Shown: positions 54,874 to 63,585 of the stretch, piece by piece | Numbering within the stretch: position 1 is the stretch's first letter | Layout of the letters: each line of letters opens with the position of its first letter | NCBI GenBank assembly: GCA_029974595.1 | Contig: JARKRC010000063.1 | Span: 1 to 64,000, forward strand | DNA from: Ereboglobus sp. | GTDB lineage: Bacteria; Verrucomicrobiota; Verrucomicrobiia; Opitutales; Opitutaceae | Length of the DNA: 64,000 bases | Direction: 5' to 3' | Made by a program: the position numbers and the translations under genes | Notes under the pieces: generated by a model | What the model saw: the letters and a program-made list of their open reading frames with translations, nothing else | Database searches by the model: none | What the model was told of the DNA's origin: nothing

Positions 54874-55320
54874 ATGCCAAACCCACCGCCACTCCCCCAA
54901 ACTTCCGGCAACGCCGGAAAACCTGTCGTGAAATCCAAGCGCATTGCCATTATATGCGTTGTCATTGTAATATTTGTAATATTTGTCAGCATTATGGCAG
55001 AGGTTGATTCAGGCAGACCTCCCATCGGCACTTATTCGCGGACCGACACCTATTACGGCGGCCATAGTTATACGTCCTCAATCACGATACAAGAGGGCGG
55101 CACAATCCTGGCGGAGATCCGGACCGGCTCCGGCGCCGTTGACAGGACGGGCACTTACACCCTGAACAAAACCGGCGGAGGCAAGTGGGCGATGGATGTC
55201 GTCTGGCACACCACCGAGTTTTATAACACATTGGGAGCGCGTCCCAGCTTGAGCAACCGGCAGACAATCCATGTCTCCGGCAAGACCATCAGTATTGGAG
55301 AAACCACATACAGAAAATGA
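54874..55320 (+). CDS. Small membrane-anchored hypothetical protein
   Basis: A 148-aa protein with a Pro-rich cytoplasmic N-terminus, one membrane helix (IAIICVVIVIFVIFVSIMA) and an extracytoplasmic beta-rich domain containing IGTYSRTDTYYGGHSYTSSI and TGTYTLNKTGGGKW. The plan resembles the next protein (a short GTY/SGFY-type beta domain), so the two may be distant relatives. No family is recognised. GC content is back to normal here. Confidence 0.6.
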   Translation: MPNPPPLPQTSGNAGKPVVKSKRIAIICVVIVIFVIFVSIMAEVDSGRPPIGTYSRTDTYYGGHSYTSSITIQEGGTILAEIRTGSGAVDRTGTYTLNKTGGGKWAMDVVWHTTEFYNTLGARPSLSNRQTIHVSGKTISIGETTYRK

Positions 55321-55354
55321 GACAACCCTTTGCCTTCCTCAAACCATAGCCATC

Positions 55355-55729
55355 ATGAAACCACGGCTTCTTATTTCCATTGTCATCGCCAGCATGGGCG
55401 TTCTGGCGTTCGCGCTGATCGGCTGCGAGAAAAACCGCTCGTCGTCCTCATCGTCCACATGGACGCCCGACAGGGCGAATGTCTCCGGCTTCTACACCTC
55501 CGATCAGGGATTGGGCGGCTGGGGCGGAACCATCAGGCTAAGCGCAGGGTATTTTGTCATGAAAGACCCGATGCTCAGCAGCAGCAGCGGCAATACCATG
55601 AGGGGGGATTACTCTGTCAGGGGAAACACCATAATTTTCTATGTCGATGGTTCGGAGAACTTCACCGCGAAGGTTTACAAAGACAGGCTCGTTGCGGGAG
55701 GGAGAGGCATTGTTTACCGGAAAGAGTGA
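55355..55729 (+). CDS. Small lipoprotein of unknown function
   Basis: A 124-aa lipoprotein. The signal ends in FALIGCEKN, a lipobox with Cys24, and a Ser-rich stretch follows. The body has beta-type blocks NVSGFYTSDQGLGGWGG and GDYSVRGNTIIFYVDG, similar in style to the preceding protein. It lies 34 bp downstream of that gene, so they are probably co-transcribed. The ATG at 55355 directly precedes the signal. Confidence 0.65.
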   Translation: MKPRLLISIVIASMGVLAFALIGCEKNRSSSSSSTWTPDRANVSGFYTSDQGLGGWGGTIRLSAGYFVMKDPMLSSSSGNTMRGDYSVRGNTIIFYVDGSENFTAKVYKDRLVAGGRGIVYRKE

Positions 55730-55829
55730 TGAGGCAATGCCTGGAGAGGCGACACCGGGGGCTTTGAACCGCAGATGGACGCGGATGCACGCAGATGCCG
55801 GCATGGGTTGAAGTGCTATAGTCGTTCCT

Positions 55830-55954
55830 ATCAACATTGACACATATTGGTAGGGCGAAGCCTCCGGCTGAGCCGCAACCATTCGCGCCACCACAGACGG
55901 CTCAGCCGGAGGCTTCGCCCTACCTTTCTCGAACTGAAGTGTGCCAATGTTGAT
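55830..55954. mobile_element. MITE-like palindromic element 1
   Basis: This 125-bp element has near-perfect outer arms (ATCAACATTGACACA at 55830-55844 against TGTGCCAATGTTGAT at 55940-55954, one mismatch). Perfect 26-bp inner arms lie at 55850-55875 and 55898-55923 (AGGGCGAAGCCTCC; GGAGGCTTCGCCCT). It contains no ORF. The structure resembles a non-autonomous transposable element or a large hairpin repeat. Confidence 0.6.
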
Positions 55955-55973
55955 TGACTTTACTATGGAAAAA

Positions 55974-56120
55974 CGCGTGCGACAGGGAGGGGCGGCGTCT
56001 CGCCGCCCGACGCGACGCCGTCGCGCCCGGTTTGGCAAAATCGGAAACAGAAAGGCAAAAAAAGAGGGCGAGGCTTTGCCTCGTCCGGCGGCGAGACGCC
56101 GCCGCTCCCTGTCGCACGCG
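55974..56120. mobile_element. MITE-like palindromic element 2
   Basis: A second 147-bp element has 34-bp terminal inverted repeats at 55974-56007 and 56087-56120 with a single mismatch (starts CGCGTGCGACAGGG; ends CCCTGTCGCACGCG). The interior carries more short palindromes such as GCGAGGCTTTGCCTCG. It holds no gene and lies 19 bp from element 1. Both occupy the gap between the lipoprotein gene and tRNA-Gly. Confidence 0.6.
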
Positions 56121-56254
56121 TTCTCCTTGCCGCACGCGTTGTTCGAGGAGGTGATAACGGCCAGAGCCTTGCCGAAGAAAGCGGTAACACCAAAATAACA
56201 CCAAGACAGCCTTGCTCCGCCTCAACTCTTTCAACCTCTCTCCATAGGGGAAAC

Positions 56255-56329
56255 TGGTGCGGGCAGAGGGAATCGAACCCTCCTCTCATGCTTGGGAAGC
56301 ACACATAATAGCCGATATACTATGCCCGC
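56255..56329 (-). tRNA. tRNA-Gly (CCC)
   Basis: The minus strand folds as a full tRNA: acceptor GCGGGCA/TGCCCGC, a weak A/T-rich D-stem, anticodon arm TGTGC-TTCCCAA-GCATG with anticodon CCC, and T-arm GAGGG-TTCGATT-CCCTC. Discriminator A and an encoded CCA (56255-56257) follow. It reads glycine GGG codons. It sits inside the composite inverted repeats, next to the two MITE-like elements, with its 3' end facing the AT-rich segment. Confidence 0.95.
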
Positions 56330-56830
56330 GATCAGTTAAGAGAACGGCACGAAGACTGGATGGCGGAGCGTCGCGGCGCAATCACGAACTTTGCTCGGAG
56401 GCGGCCTGCTTTTGCGAGTGCAAGAGGAAGCATGGAGCGGGATGGCAATGGGCATGCCGCCCATGTTCAGGGAAAAATCCCAAATCCCAACCGGACAAAT
56501 CCCAAATAAACCCCAACGCACAAATTCCAAATTACAAAAGCCGACCCGCTTCTTAATTTCCTCATGCCTTCTGCCCCATGCCTCATGCCTCACGCTTGCT
56601 CCTCTGCCTCCTGACTCCTTCCATCCTTTTCCGGCTTCTTCCTTTCCGCCCTTCCGCGTTTCCGCGATTGATCACTCTGTCTCCAACCCACATGCCGGGT
56701 CGCCCGTGCCACGTCCTGACATCATTTCCTGTTACACCCTGCCGCTTGCGTTCGAACCGCCTGCTTTCGGCGCGCGGGCTTTTTTTGAGTGACAATCGGG
56801 GCGGAGTTTCGCGATTGTGCGCGCTCCACT
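56330..56830. other. Gap between tRNA-Gly and the Lrp-like gene
   Basis: This ~500-bp gap holds the right copy of the composite inverted repeat (listed separately). The rest, about 56610-56790, is pyrimidine-rich and contains no convincing gene. Confidence 0.5.
56434..56610 (+). repeat. Right copy of a composite inverted repeat
   Basis: It opens with GGAGCGGGATGGCAATGGGC and the palindrome CAATGGGCATGCCGCCCATG, then TTCAGGG, AAATCCCAAATCCCAACCGG, ACAAATCCCAAATAAACC, AAGCCGACCCGCTTCTTAAT and CATGCCTCATGCCTCACG. The same modules in the same order occur on the minus strand at 51702 down to about 51500, with an extra ~40 bp there. A shorter relative is at 19624-19680. Confidence 0.7.
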
Positions 56831-57319
56831 ATGAATCCTGTTCTGCAATTGTTGCTCGAAGGCGGCAGTCTGACGACCGCGCAAATGGCGCAGGTCGCCG
56901 GCATTTCCACCGCCGAAGTCGAACAGCACCTGGAACAGTTGAAGAAAGATAAAATCTTCCTCGGCTGGCGTCCGGTGCTCGATCTTTCGCGCGAGGCCGC
57001 CGCAGCCGCATCGGTGCGCGCCGTCATCGAGGTCAAGGTCACTCCGGAGCGCGGCGGCGGATTCAACCGCTTCGCCGAGCGCATCGCGAAATTCGACGAG
57101 GTCGAATCGTGCTACCTGATGTCGGGCGCCTACGACTTGCTGGTGTTCGTGCGCGGCGGATCGTTGCAAAAAGTCGCCGCGTTCGTGTCGGAAAAGCTGT
57201 CCACCGTCGAGGGCGTGCTCTCCACGGCGACGCATTTCATGCTGCGCTGCTACAAGGAGCAGGGTTTTCTGCTCGACGACGACGCGGACAACTCGGCGCG
57301 CCTCACCGTTTCGCCCTAA
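56831..57319 (+). CDS. Lrp/AsnC-family transcriptional regulator
   Basis: A 162-aa regulator with an N-terminal HTH (LLEGGSLTTAQMAQVAGIST, VEQHLEQLKKDKIFLGW) and a C-terminal RAM ligand-binding domain (VRAVIEVKVTPERG, VESCYLMSGAYDLLVFVRG). Lrp/AsnC proteins respond to amino acids. The gene is 30 bp upstream of an aminotransferase and probably regulates it and itself. The ATG at 56831 fits the HTH start. Confidence 0.9.
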   Translation: MNPVLQLLLEGGSLTTAQMAQVAGISTAEVEQHLEQLKKDKIFLGWRPVLDLSREAAAAASVRAVIEVKVTPERGGGFNRFAERIAKFDEVESCYLMSGAYDLLVFVRGGSLQKVAAFVSEKLSTVEGVLSTATHFMLRCYKEQGFLLDDDADNSARLTVSP

Positions 57320-57349
57320 CCCCGAACCCGAGAGGATTCTTTTATTACA

Positions 57350-58534
57350 ATGAGCACCGACCCGAAAAAGTGGGTGGCGGGCCACGTGGCCTCGCTGCCC
57401 AAGAGCGGCATACGTGATTTCTTCGATCTGGTCGCCAAGATGAAGGGCCAGGACGTGATTTCGCTCGGCGTGGGCGAACCCGATTTCGTCACGCCGTGGC
57501 ATGTGCGCGAGGCCGCGATCTACGCCCTCGAGCACGGCAAAACCTATTACACGGCCAATCTCGGCCTGATCGAGCTGCGCCGCGCCATTTCCAAATACGT
57601 CGAGGAGCATTTCTCCGTCGCATACCGTCCCGAGGACCAGGTGCTCGTGACGGTCGGCGTGAGCGAGGCCGTCGATCTGGCGTTCCGCGCGTTCTGCAAT
57701 CCCGGCGACAAGGTGATGTATCACCAGCCCTGCTACGTTTCGTATCATCCGAGCGTGCAGCTCGTGCACGCCACCGGCATCGCCGTGCCGACGTTTGCGA
57801 AGGACAATTTCGCGCTCACCGCCGAGGCGCTCCGCGCCGCGTGGCAGCCCGGCGCGAAAATCCTCATGCTCAACCTGCCGTGCAACCCGACCGGCGGCAC
57901 ATGCACGCGCGAGCAACTAGAAAAAATCGCCGAATTCTGCCGCGAAAAAGACCTGCTCGTTCTGAGCGACGAGATTTACTCCGAGCTCACGTTCGACGGC
58001 GTGCACACAAGCATCGCCTCGCTGCCCGGCATGGCCGGGCGCACGATTTTCCTGCACGGTTTTTCGAAGGCGTTCGCGATGACCGGCTGGCGCATCGGCT
58101 ATGCGTGCGGCCCCGCCGTGCTCATCGATGCGATGATGAAGGTACACCAATACTCCATGATGTGCGCGTCGATCATCTCGCAGGAGGCCGCCCTTGAGGC
58201 CCTCACGCGCGGATGGGACAACGTGTGCCGGATGCGCGAGCAATACCACCGCCGCCGCGACCTGGTCGTGCGTCGTTTCAACGAAATCGGCCTGACATGC
58301 CATTCGCCGCGCGGATCGTTCTACGCGTTTCCGGATGTCACCGGCACGGGGCTCGACGAAAAGCAATTCGCCGTCGAATTACTCGCCGCTGAAAAAGTCG
58401 CCGTCGTGCCCGGGCAGGCGTTCGGCGCAAACGGCGCGGGCCATGTGCGCGCGTGTTTTGCGACGAGTTACGAGCAGCTCATCGAAGCCTGCAATCGCAT
58501 CGAGCGGTTCGTCGCCGGCAAACGCCCGGCCTGA
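57350..58534 (+). CDS. PLP-dependent aminotransferase, class I/II
   Basis: A 394-aa fold-type I aminotransferase. Hallmarks are SLGVGEPDFVTPWHVREAA, NLPCNPTGGT, SDEIYSELTF, and the PLP lysine in FLHGFSKAFAMTGWRIGY. The group includes PatA/aspartate-type aminotransferases; the exact amino donor cannot be fixed. It follows the Lrp/AsnC-like regulator by 30 bp on the same strand, and a 20-bp palindrome lies just after its stop. Confidence 0.93.
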   Translation: MSTDPKKWVAGHVASLPKSGIRDFFDLVAKMKGQDVISLGVGEPDFVTPWHVREAAIYALEHGKTYYTANLGLIELRRAISKYVEEHFSVAYRPEDQVLVTVGVSEAVDLAFRAFCNPGDKVMYHQPCYVSYHPSVQLVHATGIAVPTFAKDNFALTAEALRAAWQPGAKILMLNLPCNPTGGTCTREQLEKIAEFCREKDLLVLSDEIYSELTFDGVHTSIASLPGMAGRTIFLHGFSKAFAMTGWRIGYACGPAVLIDAMMKVHQYSMMCASIISQEAALEALTRGWDNVCRMREQYHRRRDLVVRRFNEIGLTCHSPRGSFYAFPDVTGTGLDEKQFAVELLAAEKVAVVPGQAFGANGAGHVRACFATSYEQLIEACNRIERFVAGKRPA

Positions 58535-58537
58535 CTT

Positions 58538-58557
58538 AAATCGACTTAAGTCGATTT
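58538..58557. terminator. 20-bp palindromic TTAAGTCGA repeat
   Basis: AAATCGACTTAAGTCGATTT is a perfect palindrome and is followed by two further TTTAA(G/C)TCGA words to about 58575. It lies between the convergent aminotransferase (plus) and ruvC (minus) genes, as does its relative at 15617-15648. Confidence 0.5.
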
Positions 58558-58598
58558 AACTCGATTTAAGTCGATGCGGGGACACGCCGCGCGCGGTT

Positions 58599-59189
58599 TT
58601 ACCCTCTCCACGTAAAAGCGTGGCACAGGGCGACGCCGGCGGCGTCGGCTTCGTCGTAGGCGAGCGTGTTTCCGTGGCCGAGCATGCCCATGACGGTGCG
58701 GGCCATTTGCTCCTTGCTCGCGCGGCCCGCGCCGACGACCGCCTGCTTCACGCGCAACGGCGGATATTCGAAAATCGGCAGTTCCTGCAGCGCCGCCGCC
58801 GCGATCGCCGCGCCGCGCGCGGCCCCGAGGATTTGCGCCGTCTGGAAATTCTGCACGTAGATCGTCTGCTCGAGCGCGACGTGGCGCACGGTCACACGGG
58901 AGCCGGTCAGGAATGCGGTCACGGCGCGATGAATCTCGGCGAGCGCGGCGGGCATCGGGAATTTCGCCGGCACCTTCACCGTCTGGCAGCGCAGGAGCAC
59001 AGGCATGCGCCTGGGCGTGAATTCGATCAGCGCGAGGCCGGTGCCGCGCAAGCTCGGGTCGATGCCAAGCACGCAGCCGGAGTAGGGCGCGCGTGTCAGC
59101 GCGAAATCGCCGCGCGTGACATCGGCCGCCGGGGAAAGTTTTCCCGACAGTTTTGCCGCCCACATTTGCCTGACTGACATGCGCGCCAT
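58599..59189 (-). CDS. ruvC: Holliday junction resolvase RuvC
   Basis: RuvC (up to 196 aa) cleaves Holliday junctions after RuvAB branch migration. The first catalytic Asp is in VLGIDPSLRGTGLALIEF, the Glu in VALEQTIY, and the C-terminal acidic pair in YDEADAAGVALCHAF. The usual protein begins just before GIDP, so this one carries ~38 extra N-terminal residues. ATGs at 59177 and 59165 are alternative starts. No ruvA or ruvB is adjacent. Confidence 0.93.
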   Translation of the reverse strand: MARMSVRQMWAAKLSGKLSPAADVTRGDFALTRAPYSGCVLGIDPSLRGTGLALIEFTPRRMPVLLRCQTVKVPAKFPMPAALAEIHRAVTAFLTGSRVTVRHVALEQTIYVQNFQTAQILGAARGAAIAAAALQELPIFEYPPLRVKQAVVGAGRASKEQMARTVMGMLGHGNTLAYDEADAAGVALCHAFTWRG

Positions 59190-59245
59190 TTGGAAGACAG
59201 AGGGGACAGCGGCCGGCGGTCAGAGGCCAGAAAAAACGGGCGCGA

Positions 59246-60649
59246 TCACAACATCGCCTCCGCGCGGCTCACTCCCGACGCGATGCACGACGGCACCGCG
59301 ATGCCGTCGCGCACATTGCCCGCGATGCCCAGGCCGGGGTGCGCCTGCTCGAACTCGTCGATCAACGCCAGATATTGCCCGTGGCCGACGTTGTATTGCG
59401 GGATCGCGTGCGTGTGCGCCGAGAGTTTTTGGAAGACGGGCGCGCCCTGTATGCCGAGCAAATCCCTGAGCGGCGGAGTCACGAGATCGACGAGCTGCTG
59501 ATCTCCCAAATCCGCGAGTCCCGGCTGGCGCGTCCCGCCGATCATGACCGTGAGCGCGACATGACCGGGGGGCGTGCGTCCTGGGAACAGGCTGCTGCTG
59601 AACAACACGCCGAGAAAAGGCAATTTCTCGACTTCCGGCACCAGCGCGCCAAAGCCGTCGAGAGGATGCGCGACCTGCTCGCGCCGGTATCCGAGAAAAA
59701 GCGAGGCGAGCGGAGGCGACATGATTTCGCCGAGCTGCGCGAGCGGCGTGTGGAGTTCGCCGGGTCGGGCCGGATCGGGCGCGACCTGCAATTCCGCGAG
59801 GGCATTTGCCGGAATCGCGAACAACACCTTGGAAAACACTTCTGTTTGTGTCTCGCCGTTGCGCGTCCAGCGCAGCAGCCAGCGGGTCCCCGCGGAATCG
59901 CGCGCATCCATGCGCGAGACCGATTCCACGCGCGCGCCCGTCTCGATGGCCGATCGGGGAAGCTGGGCGGCGATGGTGTCGGGCAGTTCCTGCAAGCCGT
60001 TCCTGAACGACAGAAGTTCGGCCTTCGGTATGCCGGCCTTGCGCCGCGCGCGCGCCTGGGCGAGCTGGCCGCGAATGATCGAGCCGTGCGTGCGCTCGGC
60101 GTCCCAGATGAACGGCATCGCGTGGCGCGCGGAGAGTTTTTCGGGATCGCCCGCGTAGATGCCCGCGACCATCGGGTTGAGCGCGTAGTCGACAAACTCG
60201 CTGCCGTAGTGCTCGCGGGCGAGCCGGGCGAGCGGCAGGTCTTCAGTGCGGTTGCGCGGGCGCGAGAAAAAATAATCGCGGACGATGCGCCATTTCAGAT
60301 CAAACGACACGAGCTTTGTCGTGATTGCCGAAAAGGGCGACATGGGCAGCGCCATGAGTCTGCCGTTGCGCACGAGGAAACGTTTTTTTGCGCGCGGGTC
60401 GGGCGGGAGGCGATTTTCGGCGAGAGGCGGCAGGTCGAGGTAGCGTTTGAATTCGTTCGCCTTGTCGAGCACGGTGTTGGGGCCGGTTTCGATGAGCCAG
60501 CCCTCCGGCGCGCGCTCGGTGCGAATCGTTCCGCCGAGCCGTTCCGCGGCTTCGAAAAGTCTCACATGACGGTTCTTGCAGGCGAAATGGTGTGCGGAGG
60601 CGAGTCCCGTGATGCCTCCGCCCACGACGGCGATGGACTGGTTGCTCAT
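59246..60649 (-). CDS. Protoporphyrinogen oxidase (oxygen-dependent, HemY/HemG type)
   Basis: A 467-aa FAD enzyme that oxidises protoporphyrinogen IX or coproporphyrinogen III in heme synthesis. The dinucleotide fold [17 protein letters not shown] begins at residue 5. [27 protein letters not shown] and the C-terminal [17 protein letters not shown] are characteristic. Whether its product is protoporphyrin or coproporphyrin cannot be told. The ATG at 60649 precedes [12 protein letters not shown]. It is divergent from rpmH. Confidence 0.9.
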   Translation of the reverse strand: MSNQSIAVVGGGITGLASAHHFACKNRHVRLFEAAERLGGTIRTERAPEGWLIETGPNTVLDKANEFKRYLDLPPLAENRLPPDPRAKKRFLVRNGRLMALPMSPFSAITTKLVSFDLKWRIVRDYFFSRPRNRTEDLPLARLAREHYGSEFVDYALNPMVAGIYAGDPEKLSARHAMPFIWDAERTHGSIIRGQLAQARARRKAGIPKAELLSFRNGLQELPDTIAAQLPRSAIETGARVESVSRMDARDSAGTRWLLRWTRNGETQTEVFSKVLFAIPANALAELQVAPDPARPGELHTPLAQLGEIMSPPLASLFLGYRREQVAHPLDGFGALVPEVEKLPFLGVLFSSSLFPGRTPPGHVALTVMIGGTRQPGLADLGDQQLVDLVTPPLRDLLGIQGAPVFQKLSAHTHAIPQYNVGHGQYLALIDEFEQAHPGLGIAGNVRDGIAVPSCIASGVSRAEAML

Positions 60650-60761
60650 TTTTCGTGAGGTTGATTGCACGGGCAGGGCGCGGAACGGCGCAACAAAAAA
60701 ACACATTTCCGCTTTACACTCGGCGCAATGTCCGGTCACCTCTCACCCTTTTCGACAAATC

Positions 60762-60899
60762 ATGCAACCTACATTCCGTCCACATCGCAAGAAGCGCGCC
60801 CGTCAAATCGGTTTCCGCGCCCGCAAGTCCACCAAGGGTGGCCGCAAAGTTCTCGCCAACCGCCGCCGTGTTGGCCGCAAGCGCCTGACAGTCGTTTGA
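60762..60899 (+). CDS. rpmH: 50S ribosomal protein L34
   Basis: A 45-aa highly basic protein with the L34 hallmark [18 protein letters not shown], then [20 protein letters not shown]. The length is canonical. It heads the rpmH-rnpA-yidD-yidC block usually found near the replication origin; dnaA is not in the window. The frame is open further upstream, but only the ATG at 60762 gives the correct start. Confidence 0.96.
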   Translation: MQPTFRPHRKKRARQIGFRARKSTKGGRKVLANRRRVGRKRLTVV

Positions 60900-60954
60900 T
60901 TCCGTCGCGCAACATCCGCCGATTTTGTAACGCGATCCAACACCCACCCGCATC

Positions 60955-61350
60955 ATGCGCTTCCGCCCCCAACAACATGTGCGGCGGCAGCGCGACTTCC
61001 GCAACCTGCGGGAAAATGGCCGCCGCCTCGAATGCGGCGGCTTTGTGTTTTGGTATTGCAAACGCCCGCTGGAAAGCGCGCCCGAAACATCCGCGGCGCG
61101 TTTCATGCAGCCGGATGTTTCCCGCCTCGGAGTCGTCGCATCCTGCGCGGCGGTCGGCAACGCCATTGACCGCACCCGCGCCAGGCGCCGGCTTCGCGAG
61201 GTTTTCCGGCGCAACCAGCAGCTTGTCCCGCCGGGCTACGACATCATGCTTGTTGCCCGCCGTTCGCTCAACGGGCAGGATTTTGCCTTGATCGAGCAGA
61301 AGTTCACCGACGCGTGCCGCAGGATTTTCAGCAAAAAAGCCGAACAGTGA
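60955..61350 (+). CDS. rnpA: Ribonuclease P protein component
   Basis: A 131-aa basic protein that assists RNase P RNA in cutting pre-tRNA 5' leaders. The RNR motif is clear in [20 protein letters not shown], and [10 protein letters not shown] follows. It starts 55 bp after rpmH and its stop overlaps the likely GTG start of yidD. Confidence 0.93.
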   Translation: MRFRPQQHVRRQRDFRNLRENGRRLECGGFVFWYCKRPLESAPETSAARFMQPDVSRLGVVASCAAVGNAIDRTRARRRLREVFRRNQQLVPPGYDIMLVARRSLNGQDFALIEQKFTDACRRIFSKKAEQ

Positions 61351-61658
61351 AACAACCTTCAAACCCATCGCCCAAGCGCCTGTTTGCCGCGCCGTTTCTC
61401 TTTTTAATCGCGGTTTACCAGCGCGTGTTTTCGCCGGTCTTGCACGCCGCCGCGGGCCCGTCGTTTGGCTGCCGTTTTCATCCGACTTGTTCGCACTATG
61501 CGGCCGAGGCGCTCCGCACGCACGGTCTGTTCCGCGGTTTGATCCTCGCGGGCTGGCGCCTCCTGCGCTGCACGCCGCTGAGCGCGGGCGGCATCGATCC
61601 GGTGCCGCCGCCGGTTTCCGCTGCGCCGCGCCGCCCGCGTTGCGAGCGCGTGGCCTGA
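61347..61658 (+). CDS. yidD: Membrane protein insertion efficiency factor YidD
   Basis: A ~103-aa protein with the YidD hallmarks [32 protein letters not shown] and [15 protein letters not shown]. It helps the YidC insertase at the inner membrane. The start is probably the GTG at 61347, overlapping the rnpA stop; an ATG at 61314 would overlap further. It belongs to the conserved rpmH-rnpA-yidD-yidC block. Confidence 0.92.
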   Translation: MKQPSNPSPKRLFAAPFLFLIAVYQRVFSPVLHAAAGPSFGCRFHPTCSHYAAEALRTHGLFRGLILAGWRLLRCTPLSAGGIDPVPPPVSAAPRRPRCERVA

Positions 61659-61701
61659 TTTTTCCCGACTCAATTTTCAACACATCACACCCTTTAGCAT
61701 A

Positions 61702-63504
61702 ATGGACAAAAAAAACCTGATCATCGGCATGTTCCTGTTGGTTGCCGCGTTCGGCCTCATGTATATGAGCTCGCAGAACCAGCCCAAGCCGCCGCCTCCT
61801 TCTCCTTCGCAGCCTTCAACGGTCGCTCCCGTTTCCATGCCCGCCGCGCAGCCTGCGCTTCCCGGCGGCGAAGTCGCGAGCAATGCGAACTTCGCCCCCG
61901 TCGCCGCTGTGAACGGCGACGCGCGTTATGTGACCTTGTCGAACGACTACATCCAGGCCCGCTTCACCGATCACGGCGGCGCGATCGCGGATATCGCCTT
62001 CAAAAAATATCCCGACCAGAAGGGCTCCGCCGAGCCTTTTGTGTTCAACGACAAGCACGCCGACCCGATCTTCGCGTTTTCGAGCGACGCCTTCACCTCG
62101 AGGAAACTCGACCGCCATGTGCGCTACGAGCTCGTCTCCAGCAAGGCAAACGAGGTCGTTTATCGCACCGTCTTTGAAAACCGCATCGAGGTGCTGCGCC
62201 GCTACGTGATCGAGCCCGCCGGCGTGAACGAAAAGGGCCGCGACCCCTACCGCATCCGCCACGAGCTCACCCTCCGCAACCTCACCGGCGAGACCATCCC
62301 GCTTCCCGTGCTCTCGTTCAACATCGGCACCGCCTCGCCGGTCAACGAGCGCGACACGGGCATGTATCTGGACAGCGGATACAACAACGGCGACAAATCG
62401 CACTTCATCGAACGTTCGGCGCTGGCCGGCGGCAGCGGCTTCTTTGGCATCGGGGCCAGCCAGCCCGTGCCCTACATCAACACGCCCGAGAAAATCATCT
62501 GGGCCTCCGTCAGCAACCAGTTCTTCACCGGCCTGCTCACGCCCGACAATCCCGGGCGCGGCATGCTCACCCGCCGCATCGAGCTGCCGCCCCTGCGCGG
62601 CATGACCACGCCCGCCGTCGGCCTCACCGCCACCGCCTCCTTCGACGCGCCCGCGCTTGCGCCCAACAGCGAGGCCACCCTCGGCTTCAACTACTACGGC
62701 GGTCCGAAGGAATACACCCGCATTCGCGCGTTCTCCACGCACAACGAGGACGAGGTCATGCAATACGGCCGCTATTTCTTCAACCGCATCATGTTCAGCG
62801 GCGCCATCGCGCCCTTCATGAACTGGCTGATGAACCTCATGCACAAGTTCGTCGGACAATGGGGCGTCGCCATCATCCTCATGACGCTTCTCCTTAAAGT
62901 CGTGACCGTGCCCTTCACGCTCGCCGCCTCGCGCTCCGCCAAGCGCATGCAGAAAATCCAGCCCGAGATGCAGGCCCTCCGCGAGAAATACAAGGACAAC
63001 CCGCAAAAGATGAACAAGGAAACCATGGAGCTCTTCAAGAAGCACAAGGTGAATCCGATGGGCGGCTGCCTTCCGATTTTCATCACGATGCCGCTCTTCG
63101 TCGCCTTCTTCGTGATGTTGCAAAGCACCGCGGAACTCCGCTTCCAAGGTTTTCTGTGGGCAAGCGACCTCTCCGCGCCTGATACCATCGGGCGCATTTG
63201 GGGCATCCCGATCAACATCATGCCGCTCCTCATGGGCGCGACGATGCTCTTCCAGATGCGCCTCACGCCATCGCCCACGGTGGACAACGCGCAGGCGAAA
63301 ATGATGAAAGCCATGCCGATCATTTTCACCCTCTTCTGTTACAACTTCTCCTGCGCCCTCGCGCTTTATTCGACGATCAACGGCGTCTTCACTATCGGCC
63401 AGCAACTCATCGTCAACCGCATGAAGGACAAGGATCCCGTGCCCGCCGCTCCCGCCGCCGGCAAGCGTCCGATGAAAAACGTCACGCCTTCCAGAAAAAA
63501 GTGA
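61702..63504 (+). CDS. yidC: Membrane protein insertase YidC
   Basis: YidC (600 aa) inserts proteins into the inner membrane, alone or with Sec. An N-terminal membrane helix (IIGMFLLVAAFGLMYM) precedes a large periplasmic domain (about 70-350). The C-terminal Oxa1 core contains WGVAIILMTLLLKVVTVPFT and MNPMGGCLP-like KVNPMGGCLPIFITMPLF. The tail is Lys/Arg-rich. The length fits Gram-negative-type YidC. It follows yidD by 43 bp. Confidence 0.96.
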   Translation: MDKKNLIIGMFLLVAAFGLMYMSSQNQPKPPPPSPSQPSTVAPVSMPAAQPALPGGEVASNANFAPVAAVNGDARYVTLSNDYIQARFTDHGGAIADIAFKKYPDQKGSAEPFVFNDKHADPIFAFSSDAFTSRKLDRHVRYELVSSKANEVVYRTVFENRIEVLRRYVIEPAGVNEKGRDPYRIRHELTLRNLTGETIPLPVLSFNIGTASPVNERDTGMYLDSGYNNGDKSHFIERSALAGGSGFFGIGASQPVPYINTPEKIIWASVSNQFFTGLLTPDNPGRGMLTRRIELPPLRGMTTPAVGLTATASFDAPALAPNSEATLGFNYYGGPKEYTRIRAFSTHNEDEVMQYGRYFFNRIMFSGAIAPFMNWLMNLMHKFVGQWGVAIILMTLLLKVVTVPFTLAASRSAKRMQKIQPEMQALREKYKDNPQKMNKETMELFKKHKVNPMGGCLPIFITMPLFVAFFVMLQSTAELRFQGFLWASDLSAPDTIGRIWGIPINIMPLLMGATMLFQMRLTPSPTVDNAQAKMMKAMPIIFTLFCYNFSCALALYSTINGVFTIGQQLIVNRMKDKDPVPAAPAAGKRPMKNVTPSRKK

Positions 63505-63585
63505 CACGCCCGCGCAATCCCTCCAAGCTCTGCCTGCCAACTTAAACCTAAACTTAAAACGTAAACTCAAACTCCACATCCCCAC

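Noticed and set aside
56255-56329. tRNA-Gly as an attachment site for an integrated island
   Set aside because: I found no duplicated tRNA 3' fragment and no integrase in the neighbouring segment, so integration at the tRNA is not supported.
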